Under the pieces are notes generated by a model. The model searched no databases. It worked only from the letters and a program-made list of their open reading frames with translations, and had not been told where the DNA came from. The translations under genes and the position numbers were made by a program. Below, piece after piece: positions 17,031-25,819 of a stretch of 49,325 nt of DNA. How positions within the stretch are numbered: position 1 is the first letter of the stretch; each line of letters opens with the position of its first letter. The stretch comes from Streptomyces sp. SA15 (GTDB lineage: Bacteria > Actinomycetota > Actinomycetes > Streptomycetales > Streptomycetaceae). The stretch lies in NCBI RefSeq assembly GCF_002291145.1, contig NZ_NTGE01000039.1, positions 1 through 49,325 of the forward strand. The letters run 5' to 3'.

Positions 17031-18587
17031 CTACGCCGACGTGGCCGCCACCTCCTCCGCCGAGAGGCGCGGGCGGGCCGTCGACGCCCTGAGCCGTGCG
17101 TGGCTCCCGGTCGGGTCCGCCGGGCGTCGGGTGTGCCAGTCCGTGACCGCCTGGTAGGCCGCGGCGACCTCCAGGAGGCGGTCCTCCTCGTACGGCTGGC
17201 CGCCGAGGATGACGCCCGTCGGGACACCGTCGCCGTCGAAGCCGATGGGGAAGGCGATCTCGGGCAGGCCGAGAAGGTCGAAGGGGACGGGGCCGGTCTG
17301 GAGGATCACGTCGCACTGGTTCAGCACGCCGTCGAGCACCTCTCTCAGCAGGTGGTTCTTGGCGCGCTGGGCTGTGATCCACTCGTCGCCCGAGAGCATC
17401 AGACCCTGCAGCCAACTCAGCAGCACCACACCGAGCTTGGCCGGATCGGCGCGCAGCCAGTGCCGGAACGGCTCCGTGCGCTCGCAGAGCCGTGCCGCGT
17501 TGAAGGTGCCGGTGAGGAGCGCCCAGTCGTCCGGGTACGTGACATCGACGAGCGTGACACCGGGGATCGCGCCGAGCCGGTCGAGGAAGGTGCTGCGCAG
17601 CTCTTTCCGGTCGGAGAGGAAGTCGGCCGGCACGCCGACCTTCGTGGCCCGGCGTACACGAACTCCCTTCGCTCCGAGGGGCGTTGCCGCCCTGATGAGG
17701 TCGGGTACGTCCGGCAGCCCCAGGGTGCGCGGGTCACGGGCGTCCGGACCGGCCATCACCTGGAGCATGATCGCCGCGTCCATGGCATCCCGAGCCAGCG
17801 GCCCCGCGTGGTCTCGGGTGAACGACAGCGGTATGACGCCGTGCAGGGAGACCCGCCCCATCGTGGGCTTCAGCCCGGTCAGGTTCTGCTGGTTGGACGG
17901 CAGCACGATCGAACCGCCGGTCTGGGTGCCGATGGAGGAGGACGCGAGCCGCGCGGCCACCGCGCAGGCGGGTCCCGTGGAGGAGCCGCCCGGGTCGACG
18001 GACGGATCGTCGGGCGTCCACGCGTTGACCGTGGTCACCGTGCCGTTCGGCGTCGTGGCCCGCGTGGTCGCCAGCGGACCCATCTGCCCCTTCCCGAGGA
18101 GGATCCCGCCCGCCTCCCGCAGACGGGCCACGGCGGTCGCGTCCTCGTCCGGTACGAAGTCCTCGAAGATGAAGGAGTTACAGCGCGTCGGCACGCCATC
18201 GGTGAAGTAGTTGTCCTTGACGCACAGAGGGATGCCGTGCAGGACATCCCGCGGGCCCTGGCCCCGGTCCGCCTTGCGCGCGGCGGCGAGCGCAGCCTCT
18301 CCGGTGACCTGCGCGTACGCCTGGTACACCGCGTCGTACCGCTCGATCCGCTCCAGGTACGCCTCGGTGAGCTCCGTCGCCGTGAGTTTCCCGCGCCGCA
18401 TGAGCACGACGGCCTCGGCGAGGGTGGCCTCGGAGGGATCGTTCCGCGCGGCCTGCCGTACGTCGACGTCGGGGATGCGGGGCGGGGCGGTGCGGGCCTG
18501 GGCCGGCGCCGCCGAAAGCGCCACCCCGCTCGCCATCGCGGCCGAACTCGCCAGGAAGACTCGCCTGTTGAGTGCTCTGTCCGCCAT
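17031..18587 (-). CDS. Tat-exported amidase (amidase signature family)
   Basis: 518 residues. The N-terminus has a twin-arginine signal (LNRRVFLASSAAMASGVALS ending near AQA). The amidase-signature core shows the catalytic Lys in GIPLCVKDNYF (about K124), the cis-Ser in DPGGSSTGPA (about S202) and the nucleophile Ser in GTQTGGSI (about S226), so the Ser-cisSer-Lys triad is complete. It hydrolyses an unknown amide outside the cytoplasm. ATG 18587 overlaps the stop of the small upstream gene by one base (TGATG), which implies coupled translation. The C-terminal end abuts IS debris but the stop at 17031 looks natural. Confidence 0.9.
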   Translation of the reverse strand: MADRALNRRVFLASSAAMASGVALSAAPAQARTAPPRIPDVDVRQAARNDPSEATLAEAVVLMRRGKLTATELTEAYLERIERYDAVYQAYAQVTGEAALAAARKADRGQGPRDVLHGIPLCVKDNYFTDGVPTRCNSFIFEDFVPDEDATAVARLREAGGILLGKGQMGPLATTRATTPNGTVTTVNAWTPDDPSVDPGGSSTGPACAVAARLASSSIGTQTGGSIVLPSNQQNLTGLKPTMGRVSLHGVIPLSFTRDHAGPLARDAMDAAIMLQVMAGPDARDPRTLGLPDVPDLIRAATPLGAKGVRVRRATKVGVPADFLSDRKELRSTFLDRLGAIPGVTLVDVTYPDDWALLTGTFNAARLCERTEPFRHWLRADPAKLGVVLLSWLQGLMLSGDEWITAQRAKNHLLREVLDGVLNQCDVILQTGPVPFDLLGLPEIAFPIGFDGDGVPTGVILGGQPYEEDRLLEVAAAYQAVTDWHTRRPADPTGSHARLRASTARPRLSAEEVAATSA

Positions 18588-18877
18588 CACTCGCCCACTT
18601 TCCCGGTCCATGCCTCCGCGATGGACGGGTAGAGGAGGGGAGGTGCCTCCTGCTGGGCGTACGCAGGGCTCTCGGCGGACGGGGTCCACGCGGATATGGC
18701 CCCGGGCACGGATGCCACGAATGACCGCAGGTTCTCCAGGACTTGGGCCCGGGTGGGTACGCCGGTCTCGGCGTCCCCTTGCTCCGGCAGCAGTGTCAGA
18801 TCGAAACCGGCGAGCGCCAGACGGGTTCGTACGAACGCGTCCAGTTCCTCCTGGGTGGGGGGTGGCACCTCAGTCAA
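18587..18877 (-). CDS. Small amidase partner, GatC/AtzG-like architecture
   Basis: 96 residues from TTG 18877, with AAGGAG 8 bases upstream. The N-terminal half forms a helix (TQEELDAFVRTRLALAGFDL) and a second helix follows (QVLENLRSFVASVPGAISAW), then an extended Pro/Tyr-rich tail (YAQQEAPPLLYPSIAEAW). This layout, a short helical protein immediately before an amidase, resembles GatC and AtzG (DUF4089), which wrap around and activate their amidase subunits. It has no signal peptide of its own although the amidase has a Tat signal. Homology is not demonstrated; the functional link is inferred from coupling. Confidence 0.7.
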   Translation of the reverse strand: MTEVPPPTQEELDAFVRTRLALAGFDLTLLPEQGDAETGVPTRAQVLENLRSFVASVPGAISAWTPSAESPAYAQQEAPPLLYPSIAEAWTGKVGE

Positions 18878-19010
18878 GGTGGATCTCCTTGATCAGCACA
18901 GTGGGCTTGGGGAAACCTACTATGCAATCTTGAAGCATCAACCAACCCATGGTTCACAGGAGTTACACGGCACGGGCCTCGCTCACCGTCCCCAAGATTG
19001 CCATGATCGC

Positions 19011-19412
19011 CTACGGACCGACCGGGCGGAGCCCGCCGGTCAGCCGTGCCCCGGCCCGCTCCCAGCCGGTCACCTGCTCGGCCGTGAAGCCGGAGCAGCC
19101 GGTCCGCGCGTGGGCCTCGGTGTCCCAGGCCTCACCGCTGTCCGGGTATACGACGACCGGCTTGCCGGTCACCCGGGCCGCCGTCGCGATGGCGCCGCCC
19201 ATATCCTGTGGCGCGCAGCAGTGCGCGTCGACCGCGAATCACCTCGACCATGGCGGCGGCCAGGGCGAACGCCTCCTCCAGGGGCTGCTGGCCGGGTGCG
19301 GTCGCCGGCGACCGTGTACGACAGCCACGCGGGCACGCCCAGGACGCGTATCGCCCGGAGCAGCGCCTCGGCCTCCTCGGCGTCGGGACGGTCTCCAGGC
19401 GAAGGCATGGAG
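19011..19412 (-). pseudogene. mmuM: Homocysteine S-methyltransferase fragment
   Basis: The minus strand spells parts of the C-terminal half of an MmuM-type enzyme: DAEEAEALLRAIRVLGVPAW, LSYTVAGDRTR, EEAFALAAAMVEVI, then AIATAARVTGKPVVVYPDSG and GFTAEQVTGWERAGARL. Frameshifts occur near 19300 and 19210. The final metal-binding block, normally GGCC, reads TGGLRPVGP, so the catalytic Cys pair is lost. The N-terminal half is absent. Confidence 0.7.
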
Positions 19413-19462
19413 TTCACTCGCATCCACCAGGTCCGCTACCGCGACCGGCTCCTACTCAACCA

Positions 19463-19482
19463 GCTGATCGACAGCACCCTCA
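19463..19482 (+). repeat. 20-base repeat, copy 2 (inverted relative to 16233)
   Basis: Exact inverse copy of 16233-16252. It lies at the junction between the methyltransferase fragment and the LysR tail, within a stretch from 19413 to 19504 that otherwise shows nothing recognisable. Confidence 0.6.
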
Positions 19483-19504
19483 TCCGATCTGCAGCTATGT
19501 GCGA

Positions 19505-19713
19505 TCACCCAGGGGTGGCCACTTGTGTGGCTGCCTGTTGGGCGGCGTCCAGGAACCGGCGGATCAGCGTCTGCTGAGTGTCGGGAAAGTGGACGAGGCT
19601 GACCGGGCTCGGCGGTGCGCTGGTCAGGGGAACGAAGCGCAGGGCGGGGTGCTGGGTACGGTGCTGCGCGACCTCGGGGACGATGCCGATGCAGGTGCGC
19701 TCCTGCGGCTTCC
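19505..19713 (-). pseudogene. C-terminal tail of a LysR-type regulator
   Basis: In one minus-strand frame, ending with TGA at 19505, the text reads CIGIVPEVAQHRT, ALRFVPLTSAPPSPVSLVHF and LIRRFLDAAQQAA, the usual last strands and helix of a LysR effector domain. The N-terminal DNA-binding part is absent. It is fused out of frame to the NB-ARC fragment at about 19713. Confidence 0.55.
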
Positions 19714-20393
19714 GGGTTAGTGGTCGGCGTGCTGGTGTCTCCGGTGATCAGCGTGACGGCCTCACCGACCTTCGCGGCGATCTCCGCGCGACTGCGCACG
19801 TCCCGGCCCACCGTCAGGAAGTACACCCGTCCACGGAAGTGCCGCTGCACCTGTCGTTGCCCGCACACGTACTTGGCCAGCAGTGTCTTGCCGAACCCGC
19901 CCGATCCCCGCAGCGACGTGGTGATGCCCACCTGACCACCACCGGTGCACACGGCCGTCACGACCTCACGGCTCTGCTCGCGAGCCACGAAGTGATCGGG
20001 AACGAGCGGCGGGCCCGGTGGACGGGGATCGGTACGGGCCGCAGGTTCGGGGCGGCGCTCGATAACGACGGCCAGGACCGCGAGAACCACCAGGGCTCCG
20101 CCCAGGACGCCGGTTATGGGCCAGGCATGGGCACGCACCTGATCCAGTGGTCCAGGCCATTTCTCATACCCGGTGGCCGCGTTCGCGGCCAGCCCCAGCA
20201 GGGCGCCCAGCAGCCCGCAGGTCCCGGCCAGCACGGCCAGCGTTCCGGTACGCACCCCACGCCCCCGACCCTCGCGCCTGGTCGGCAGCGTACCCGCGAT
20301 CGCGGAAACCGGCCCGGCCGTTCGCCATGCGCGCCTGGCATCCTGCGCCAGCGACAGGGCATCACTCCAAGTGCCAGTCTGTGCGGTCTCCAC
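19714..20393 (-). pseudogene. Truncated NB-ARC/STAND NTPase with N-terminal membrane anchor
   Basis: From ATG 20393 the protein has a basic N-terminus, two transmembrane helices (LAVLAGTCGLLGALLGLAA and GVLGGALVVLAVLAVVI), then an NB-ARC P-loop (GSGGFGKTLLAKYVC), RGRVYFLTVG and VGEAVTLITGDTSTP. The NTPase is cut at about residue 225, before Walker B, the sensor regions and the repeats that normally follow. The frame then runs into the LysR tail. Intact homologues are signalling NTPases of the STAND class; this copy cannot be complete. Confidence 0.7.
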
Positions 20394-20455
20394 CGCCTCT
20401 CGCCACGGTTGGCTACGCGGCAGTACCTGAGGGCTGCGGCCACTTGATCAGCTAG

Positions 20456-20988
20456 TCAGGGCCGAGCACACGAGGTTTTCTTCCGCGTCGCTCTGAGCCG
20501 CCCCACGAGGCCGACCCCGGTCACTTTGCCCGGTCACCTTCTCTCCGCAGGGTGAGCCGGTGTCGTGCCCGTCCCAGAGAGGGGAGTTGGCCGACATGGC
20601 CGTCAGCGTCGGTAGCCACACCAAGATCCGGTTCAGGACCTGCCAGGGTGACCGTGGCGCAGCGAAGGCGTCCCGCAGGGTGCGATCCGGCAGCCGTGCG
20701 CTTCGGCCGCCGTTCCGACGGCTGCCGCAGCCGCAGCAGATGCGGGGGAACGACGAGCTTGCCAGCAGGTGGTGCCCGAAAGAGGCAACGAACGACTCGC
20801 CTGACTCACCTGCCCCGGACACCCCGGCACGCCCGGACCTCCCGGACCTCCCGGACCTCCCGGACGAGCCTCCCGCTGGTTCCCGATGTGGACTGCCCGG
20901 GGCGTTCAGGCCCCGACTGGGGCGGCTCCCGACGCCCCGGACCGCCTTGACCGGGACGGTGACGGCATCGGCTGCGAGGCCAAGTGAT
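20456..20988 (+). pseudogene. Non-genic stretch ending in an excalibur-domain remnant
   Basis: No intact gene is seen in 20394-20830. From about 20832 the plus strand carries a 9-base unit (cggacctcc) in three to four tandem copies, encoding Pro-Asp-Leu repeats. The calcium-binding excalibur motif then appears in two frames: DVDCPG at 20888 and [13 protein letters not shown] ending with TGA at 20986-20988. In intact excalibur domains these blocks are separated by about 20-25 residues in one frame, so a deletion or frameshift has occurred. I infer the tail of a secreted protein. Confidence 0.45.
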
Positions 20989-21319
20989 CCACCCTGTACT
21001 CCACCACTCCGCTAGCAGACGGCCAGCCCCGCCCTGCGGGCCTCGCTGCTCGGAGCCTGTGCCGATTGCGGCTGACGTCGCGTCGCTGCTGTGACATGCC
21101 TGTCGGGTGCCATACCTTGGCGGCGTTGCCCGGCGGCGGCCAGCCGGTTCTACCCGGGCTGCCGGATGGTCGATGCGAGGGACGCGAGGTTTTGCACCGG
21201 GCCCGTTCCTGCACGTTGGCGCGGAGGGCGGCCTGGTGGCCACCGGGTTGCGGGCCATGGTGGTCTCATGTCCCGCGTGCCGGGTCTGCGCCCGATGTCT
21301 GCCATGAGGAGGAATTCGG
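20989..21319. other. Leader region of the cytochrome bd operon
   Basis: 331 bases with no convincing gene. It must hold the cydAB promoter. I looked for a Rex-type palindrome (TTGTGAA-N4-TTCACAA) and did not find one. A good ribosome binding site (GAGGAGGAATTC) is at 21305-21316, just before the GTG start. Confidence 0.4.
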
Positions 21320-22699
21320 GTGAGCGGATCCGCGCTTGTGGGGGACGTGCTGTCCGCTGCCGAGGCCGGCGGCTTGGGGGCGGCACGGTCGCAGATGGCG
21401 TTGTCGCTGGGCTGGCACATCATCGTCGCCTGCCTGGGGGTGGGGATGCCCGCGATCACCGTGTTCGCCGAGTGGCGCGGTCACCGCACGGGGGATGTGC
21501 ACTACCGGCTGTTGGCGCGGCGGTGGGCGAAGGCGATGGGGGTGCTGTTCGCGGTCGGAGCGGTGTCCGGAACCATCCTGTCGTTCGAGATGGGCCTGCT
21601 GTGGCCCGGGATGATGGGCACCTACGGACAGGTCATCGGCCTGCCGTTCTCACTGGAGGGCATCGCCTTCTTCATCGAGGCGATCTTCCTCGGCATCTAC
21701 CTGTACGCCTGGGACCGGCTGCCGCCCCGCCAGCACATGCTCACCGCACTGCCGATCCTCGTCGCGGGCGTGGCCAGCGCCTTCTTCGTGGTCGCAGCCA
21801 ACGCCTGGATGCAGCAACCCGTGGGCTTCCAGATGCGGGGCGACCGGGTCGTCGCCGTCGATCCCTGGGAGGCGATGTTCAATCCGGCGACCCCGCCGCA
21901 GACCGTTCACATGATCCTCGCCGCCTTCATGGTCGCCGGTTTCCTCATGGCCAGTGTGTACGCAGTCGCGATGCTGAGCGGCCGCCGCGACCGGTACCAC
22001 CGGCTCGGCTTCCTGGTGCCGTTCACGATCGCCGCCCTGGTGACCCCGGTGCAGATCGGGGTGGGTGACTGGGCGGCGCACTTCGTGGCGGACAACCAGC
22101 CCGTCAAACTCGCCGCCATGGAGGGGGTCTTCGACACCGCGCGCGGTGTTCCCCTGCATGTGGGCGGTATCGCCGTCGACGGCGAGATGCGCTACGCCCT
22201 GGAAATCCCGCGCGGCCTGTCCCTGCTGGCGCACTTCGACCCTGATGCGCGCATCACGGGGCTGAACGAGGTTCCGGCGCGCGACCGCCCGCCCGTCAAC
22301 ATCACCCACTGGGCGTTCCAGATCATGGTGGGCTCCGGGTTCGCGCTGCTGGCCCTGTCCGCCTGGCTCGGCCTGGTGTGGCGGCGCCGCAAACGGCTGC
22401 CGGGCACCCGGTGGTTCCTGCGCGCCGCCGCGCTCTCCGGTCCGGCCGCGGTACTGGCGCTGGAGGCCGGGTGGGTCGTCACGGAGGTGGGGCGCCAGCC
22501 CTGGATCGTCTACCGCGTCATGCGCACCTCCGAGGCGGTCAACCCGGCACCCGGAGTGGTGTGGGGATTCGTGGTGGTCAGCGTCGTGTATCTCGTGCTG
22601 ACCGTGGCCACGGTTTATGTGCTGCGCCTCTTGGCCCGTGCCCAGCCGGTGCCCATCGCCCCGCAGGAGCGCGATGTCGCCGAGTTCAAGGTCGTCTGA
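21320..22699 (+). CDS. cydA: Cytochrome bd ubiquinol/menaquinol oxidase subunit I
   Basis: 459 residues, about nine transmembrane helices. Conserved features: RSQMALSLGWHIIVACLG (haem b595 ligand His), TVHMILAAFMVAGFLMASVY (haem b558 His), and the quinol-site signature VTEVGRQPWIVYRVMRT. The Q-loop is short, as in the CIO-like and actinobacterial forms rather than the long E. coli form. GTG 21320 follows a strong Shine-Dalgarno. It oxidises quinol and reduces oxygen to water with high affinity, in the cytoplasmic membrane, together with CydB encoded 29 bases downstream. No cydDC assembly genes are present in the window. Confidence 0.93.
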   Translation: MSGSALVGDVLSAAEAGGLGAARSQMALSLGWHIIVACLGVGMPAITVFAEWRGHRTGDVHYRLLARRWAKAMGVLFAVGAVSGTILSFEMGLLWPGMMGTYGQVIGLPFSLEGIAFFIEAIFLGIYLYAWDRLPPRQHMLTALPILVAGVASAFFVVAANAWMQQPVGFQMRGDRVVAVDPWEAMFNPATPPQTVHMILAAFMVAGFLMASVYAVAMLSGRRDRYHRLGFLVPFTIAALVTPVQIGVGDWAAHFVADNQPVKLAAMEGVFDTARGVPLHVGGIAVDGEMRYALEIPRGLSLLAHFDPDARITGLNEVPARDRPPVNITHWAFQIMVGSGFALLALSAWLGLVWRRRKRLPGTRWFLRAAALSGPAAVLALEAGWVVTEVGRQPWIVYRVMRTSEAVNPAPGVVWGFVVVSVVYLVLTVATVYVLRLLARAQPVPIAPQERDVAEFKVV

Positions 22700-22728
22700 G
22701 ACGCCGAGCGGAAGGTAGGACACCGGTC

Positions 22729-23775
22729 ATGTCACTGCCCGAGACCACGCTGGCCGTGCTGTGGATCGGCCTGACCGCCTACGTGTTGTTCGGCGGCGCC
22801 GACTTCGGCGGCGGGGTATGGGACCTGCTCGCCGGAACCACCCGACGCGGCAGGCCCCAGCGCGACCTGGTGGAGCACTCCATCGGTCCCGTATGGGAGG
22901 CCAACCACGTCTGGCTGATCTTCGTCATCGTGCTGCTGTGGACCGGTATCCCGCCCGTCTTCGCAGCCATCGCCTCCACCCTCTACATTCCGCTGACCCT
23001 GGCCGCCCTGGGGATCATCGCCCGCGGTGCGGCGTTCGCCTTCCGCAAGGTCAGCGTGGAGATCTGGCAGCAACGCCTCTTCGGCGCCACCTTCGCCTTC
23101 TCCTCCCTCGCCACGCCCTTCTTCCTGGGCACCGTGGCGGGCGCGGTGGCCTCCGGCCGGGTCCCCGCGGGCGTCACCCAAGGCGACACCGTCTCCAGCT
23201 GGATCAACCCCACCTCCCTGATCAGCGGGGCTCTCGCGGTGGGAACCGCCGCCTATCTCGCCGCGGTCTATCTCACCCGAGACGCCCAGCGAGCCGGTGA
23301 TACGCCGCTGACCGAGGCGTTCCGCCGCCGCGCACTCCTCACCGGCCTCGTCGTCGGTGCCCTGTCCGCGGCAGGGCTCGTCGTCCTGCACGCCGACGCA
23401 CCCGATCTCTACTCCGAACTCACCTCCGGCAGCGCCCTGCCCCTGCTGATCCTCTCCGTGGCGTCGGGGCTGGTCTCCCTGGCCCTGCTGATGTGGGGCC
23501 GGCACTTTCTGGCCGTGCGGCTGACAGCCGCCCTGGCAGTCGCCGGCCTGCTGTGGGGCTGGGGAATCGCCCAGTACCCCCGGCTGCTGCCCGGCGTCAC
23601 ACTCCAGGACGCCGCCGCCACCGACACCGTCCTGTCGGCCAGCCTGATCTCCCTGGCCGTCGGAGCAGTCCTCCTGCTGCCGTCCCTGTGGTGGCTGTAC
23701 GCCACCTTCCAACGCGACCATCCCCAGCCGGCCGAACAGGCTGACGGACCGACCCACGGAGACAACAGCACGTGA
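22729..23775 (+). CDS. cydB: Cytochrome bd oxidase subunit II
   Basis: 348 residues, eight or nine hydrophobic segments. The N-terminal signature FGGADFGGGVWDLLAG and the conserved HSIGPVWEANHVWLIFVIVL are diagnostic of CydB. ATG 22729 is preceded by GGAAGGTAGG. It forms the heterodimer with CydA. The last codons and the stop lie within the first copy of a 38-base tandem repeat. Confidence 0.93.
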   Translation: MSLPETTLAVLWIGLTAYVLFGGADFGGGVWDLLAGTTRRGRPQRDLVEHSIGPVWEANHVWLIFVIVLLWTGIPPVFAAIASTLYIPLTLAALGIIARGAAFAFRKVSVEIWQQRLFGATFAFSSLATPFFLGTVAGAVASGRVPAGVTQGDTVSSWINPTSLISGALAVGTAAYLAAVYLTRDAQRAGDTPLTEAFRRRALLTGLVVGALSAAGLVVLHADAPDLYSELTSGSALPLLILSVASGLVSLALLMWGRHFLAVRLTAALAVAGLLWGWGIAQYPRLLPGVTLQDAAATDTVLSASLISLAVGAVLLLPSLWWLYATFQRDHPQPAEQADGPTHGDNST

Positions 23776-23841
23776 CGGCGCGCATCGCCGGCTGCACCAA
23801 CGGCAGCACGTGACAGCGCCCGTCACCGGCTGCACCGACAC
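23766..23841. repeat. Imperfect 38-base tandem duplication at the end of cydB
   Basis: Two adjacent 38-base units (23766-23803 and 23804-23841) both begin cagcacgtgac and share 31 of 38 positions. The first contains the cydB stop codon. It lies in the convergent gap between cydB and the sdhB gene and looks like an old slippage duplication. Confidence 0.65.
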
Positions 23842-23933
23842 CGAGTCGGCTGGAAAGCCCCCGAGCGCAGGTACCAGCGCAGCCGAACGGGTCCTCGCCC
23901 AGGCCCGAGCCGGCGGCGTCGGCGCGCTGCCGG

Positions 23934-24692
23934 TCAGATGCGGCGTGTGATCAGCGCCCGCTTCACTTCCTGGATCGCCTTGGTGATGGCGATGCCACGC
24001 GGACACACGTCGGTGCAGTTGAAGATTGTGCGGCAGCGCCACACTCCGTCATTTCCGTTGAGGATCTCCAGCCGCTGCTCACCGCCGTCGTCCCGGCTGT
24101 CGAAGATGAAGCGGTGCGCGTTGACGATCGCCGCCGGCCCGAAGTACTGGCCGTCGGTCCAGAAGACCGGGCACGACGATGTGCACGCGGCGCACAGGAT
24201 GCACTTGGTCGTGTCGTCGAAGCGCTCCCTGTCCTCCGCGGACTGGATGCGCTCCCGGGTGGGCTCGTTGCCAGTCGTGATGAGGAACGGCATCACGTCC
24301 CGGTAGCCCTGGAAGAACGGCTCCATGTCCACGACCAGGTCCTTGAGTACGGTCAGGCCCTTGATGGGCTCGACTGTGATGGGCTTGCCCGGGTTGATGT
24401 CTTTGATCAGTGTCTTGCACGCCAGCCGGTTGCGGCCGTTGATCCGCATGGCATCCGACCCGCAGATGCCGTGCGCGCAGGAACGGCGGAAGGTCAGCGA
24501 GCCGTCCTGCTCCCACTTGATCTTGTGCAGACCGTCGAGGACGCGCTCCTTCGGATCGATCTCGACCAGGAAGTCCTGCCAGGTCGCCTCCGCGGAGACC
24601 TCCGGGTTGAACCGGCGGATCCGGAAGGTGGCCGTGATGTACGGGGACGCGGCGGAAGTCTGCTCCGCCCTGTCCATAACCGGCGTGGCCAT
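23934..24692 (-). CDS. sdhB: Succinate dehydrogenase / fumarate reductase iron-sulfur subunit
   Basis: 252 residues. The [2Fe-2S] cluster ligands are in CAHGICGSDAMRINGRNRLA plus C (third ligand Asp as in E. coli SdhB), the [4Fe-4S] site is CILCAACTSSCPVFW and the [3Fe-4S] site is CRTIFNCTDVCP. All ligands are intact. The protein passes electrons from the flavoprotein SdhA to quinone. No sdhA, sdhC or sdhD is adjacent, so this is a solitary copy, convergent with cydAB. I start at ATG 24692 (MATPVMDRAEQ); upstream in-frame extension lacks coding character. Confidence 0.9.
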   Translation of the reverse strand: MATPVMDRAEQTSAASPYITATFRIRRFNPEVSAEATWQDFLVEIDPKERVLDGLHKIKWEQDGSLTFRRSCAHGICGSDAMRINGRNRLACKTLIKDINPGKPITVEPIKGLTVLKDLVVDMEPFFQGYRDVMPFLITTGNEPTRERIQSAEDRERFDDTTKCILCAACTSSCPVFWTDGQYFGPAAIVNAHRFIFDSRDDGGEQRLEILNGNDGVWRCRTIFNCTDVCPRGIAITKAIQEVKRALITRRI

Positions 24693-25052
24693 CGGAACCG
24701 GCCCTCCAGCGCTCGCTGTGGTGGCTGCCTGCCAGACCGGTCGACGGCCGAGGCAGGCGGTGGGTGAAACCTCCTCCCCGTAAAACGCTACGACGCCCCG
24801 CCGGTCCACCGTACGGCCGGTGCTGACCCGGCGCCGCGCGCTCACGCATGCGGTAGATCCGCGATCATCAGCCGCCGGGTATACGCGCGAGGGCCAGTGG
24901 GTGGCGACGCGCAGCTCTGGGTACCCGCGGCGGCAACCGCAACAGGGCAGCGAGCCGGTGCGACCCACACCGTCGGACCGATGCCGCCCGCACCAGGGCG
25001 GCCATGAGCAGGACAGCAGGCGGAACGCCCGGAGGCGGGGGAGGTGACGGCG
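24693..25052. other. Divergent promoter region between sdhB and a membrane protein gene
   Basis: 360 bases separating two divergent starts. No gene is supported. The sequence just before the membrane protein gene contains a good GGGGGAGG ribosome binding site. I see no clear promoter consensus or operator. Confidence 0.35.
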
Positions 25053-25646
25053 ATGAACCGGACGGCGCGCCGACGGCGGCCCCTGACCAGGGTCACCGCA
25101 GCCGCGACAGCCGGACACGTCTTCTTCGAACTGGCCGCAGGCGTCGGGATGCCCTTGGCGTCCCTTCTCGGACCATTCACCGCTGCGACCGCGTGGGCCG
25201 TCGGTACGGCAACGGCCTGGCGCGCGGGGGGCACCCGGCCCTCGCAGGACGATCCGGCCTTCGCCGTGCTCAACAGCGTGAGCCTGGCTGCGGTGATCGC
25301 CCACCTGACGGGCTGGCCGCGCAGGCGGACGCGGCTGGGTCTTCCGTGGCTCACGGACTGCGAAGGGCTTGGCCCGCGGCTTATGCCGTACTACAACCCG
25401 ATCCTCTACGTCTCCGGTACCGCGGCCGTGGCAGCCCTGCTCCTGGAGAACGACTCCGCTACGCGACGCCTGCCGCTGACTCCTCCGCTGGTTCCCCTCC
25501 TCATCGCCGCCCAGCGTGCGGAACACCGCCGGCTGAAGGCGATCGCGGCGGCCCGCCCCGGCTGGTGGAACCGCCGTCTCGCTGAACCGGACGGTTCGCT
25601 CGACACTCCGGCTGATCAACGCCGTGTGGCGCCAATTCCTGGCTGA
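25053..25646 (+). CDS. Unknown small membrane protein
   Basis: 197 residues from ATG 25053, with GGGGGAGG upstream; a GTG three codons earlier is possible. The N-terminus is very basic (MNRTARRRRPLTRV), followed by a helix (AATAGHVFFELAAGVGMPLA), a second hydrophobic stretch around TAATAWAVGTATAW, and further short hydrophobic segments including YVSGTAAVAALLLE. The pattern suggests a three- or four-helix membrane protein conserved in actinomycetes. I do not recognise a domain or active site. It sits between two orphan respiratory subunits, which hints at a role in the cell envelope or respiration. That is inference only. Confidence 0.7.
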   Translation: MNRTARRRRPLTRVTAAATAGHVFFELAAGVGMPLASLLGPFTAATAWAVGTATAWRAGGTRPSQDDPAFAVLNSVSLAAVIAHLTGWPRRRTRLGLPWLTDCEGLGPRLMPYYNPILYVSGTAAVAALLLENDSATRRLPLTPPLVPLLIAAQRAEHRRLKAIAAARPGWWNRRLAEPDGSLDTPADQRRVAPIPG

Positions 25647-25819
25647 TGAGGCGCTGGCTCGTTGACGACCTGCGCCGGGCCGTCGCCGCAGAGTTCCCCA
25701 GGCTCACGGCGAAGCCACCCCGTCATTGTGCTGCCAGGGCTGGAGCGAGTGCACCGTGCTCGCCTGCTCCAGCACCGCCTCGCACACGGTCGGCCGTGGC
25801 CTTTTTCATGGCCGGGTCC

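Noticed and set aside
19452..20393. A single 313-residue NB-ARC protein
   Set aside because: After about residue 225 the frame runs through a LysR tail that is coding in another frame, so the C-terminal 90 residues are spurious.
20448..20822. 124-codon minus-strand frame after the NB-ARC fragment
   Set aside because: No motif, unusual composition, no ribosome binding site and overlaps repeat-like DNA on the other strand.
20989..21319. Rex operator upstream of cydAB
   Set aside because: No TTGTGAA-type palindrome could be found; regulation by Rex cannot be supported from this sequence.
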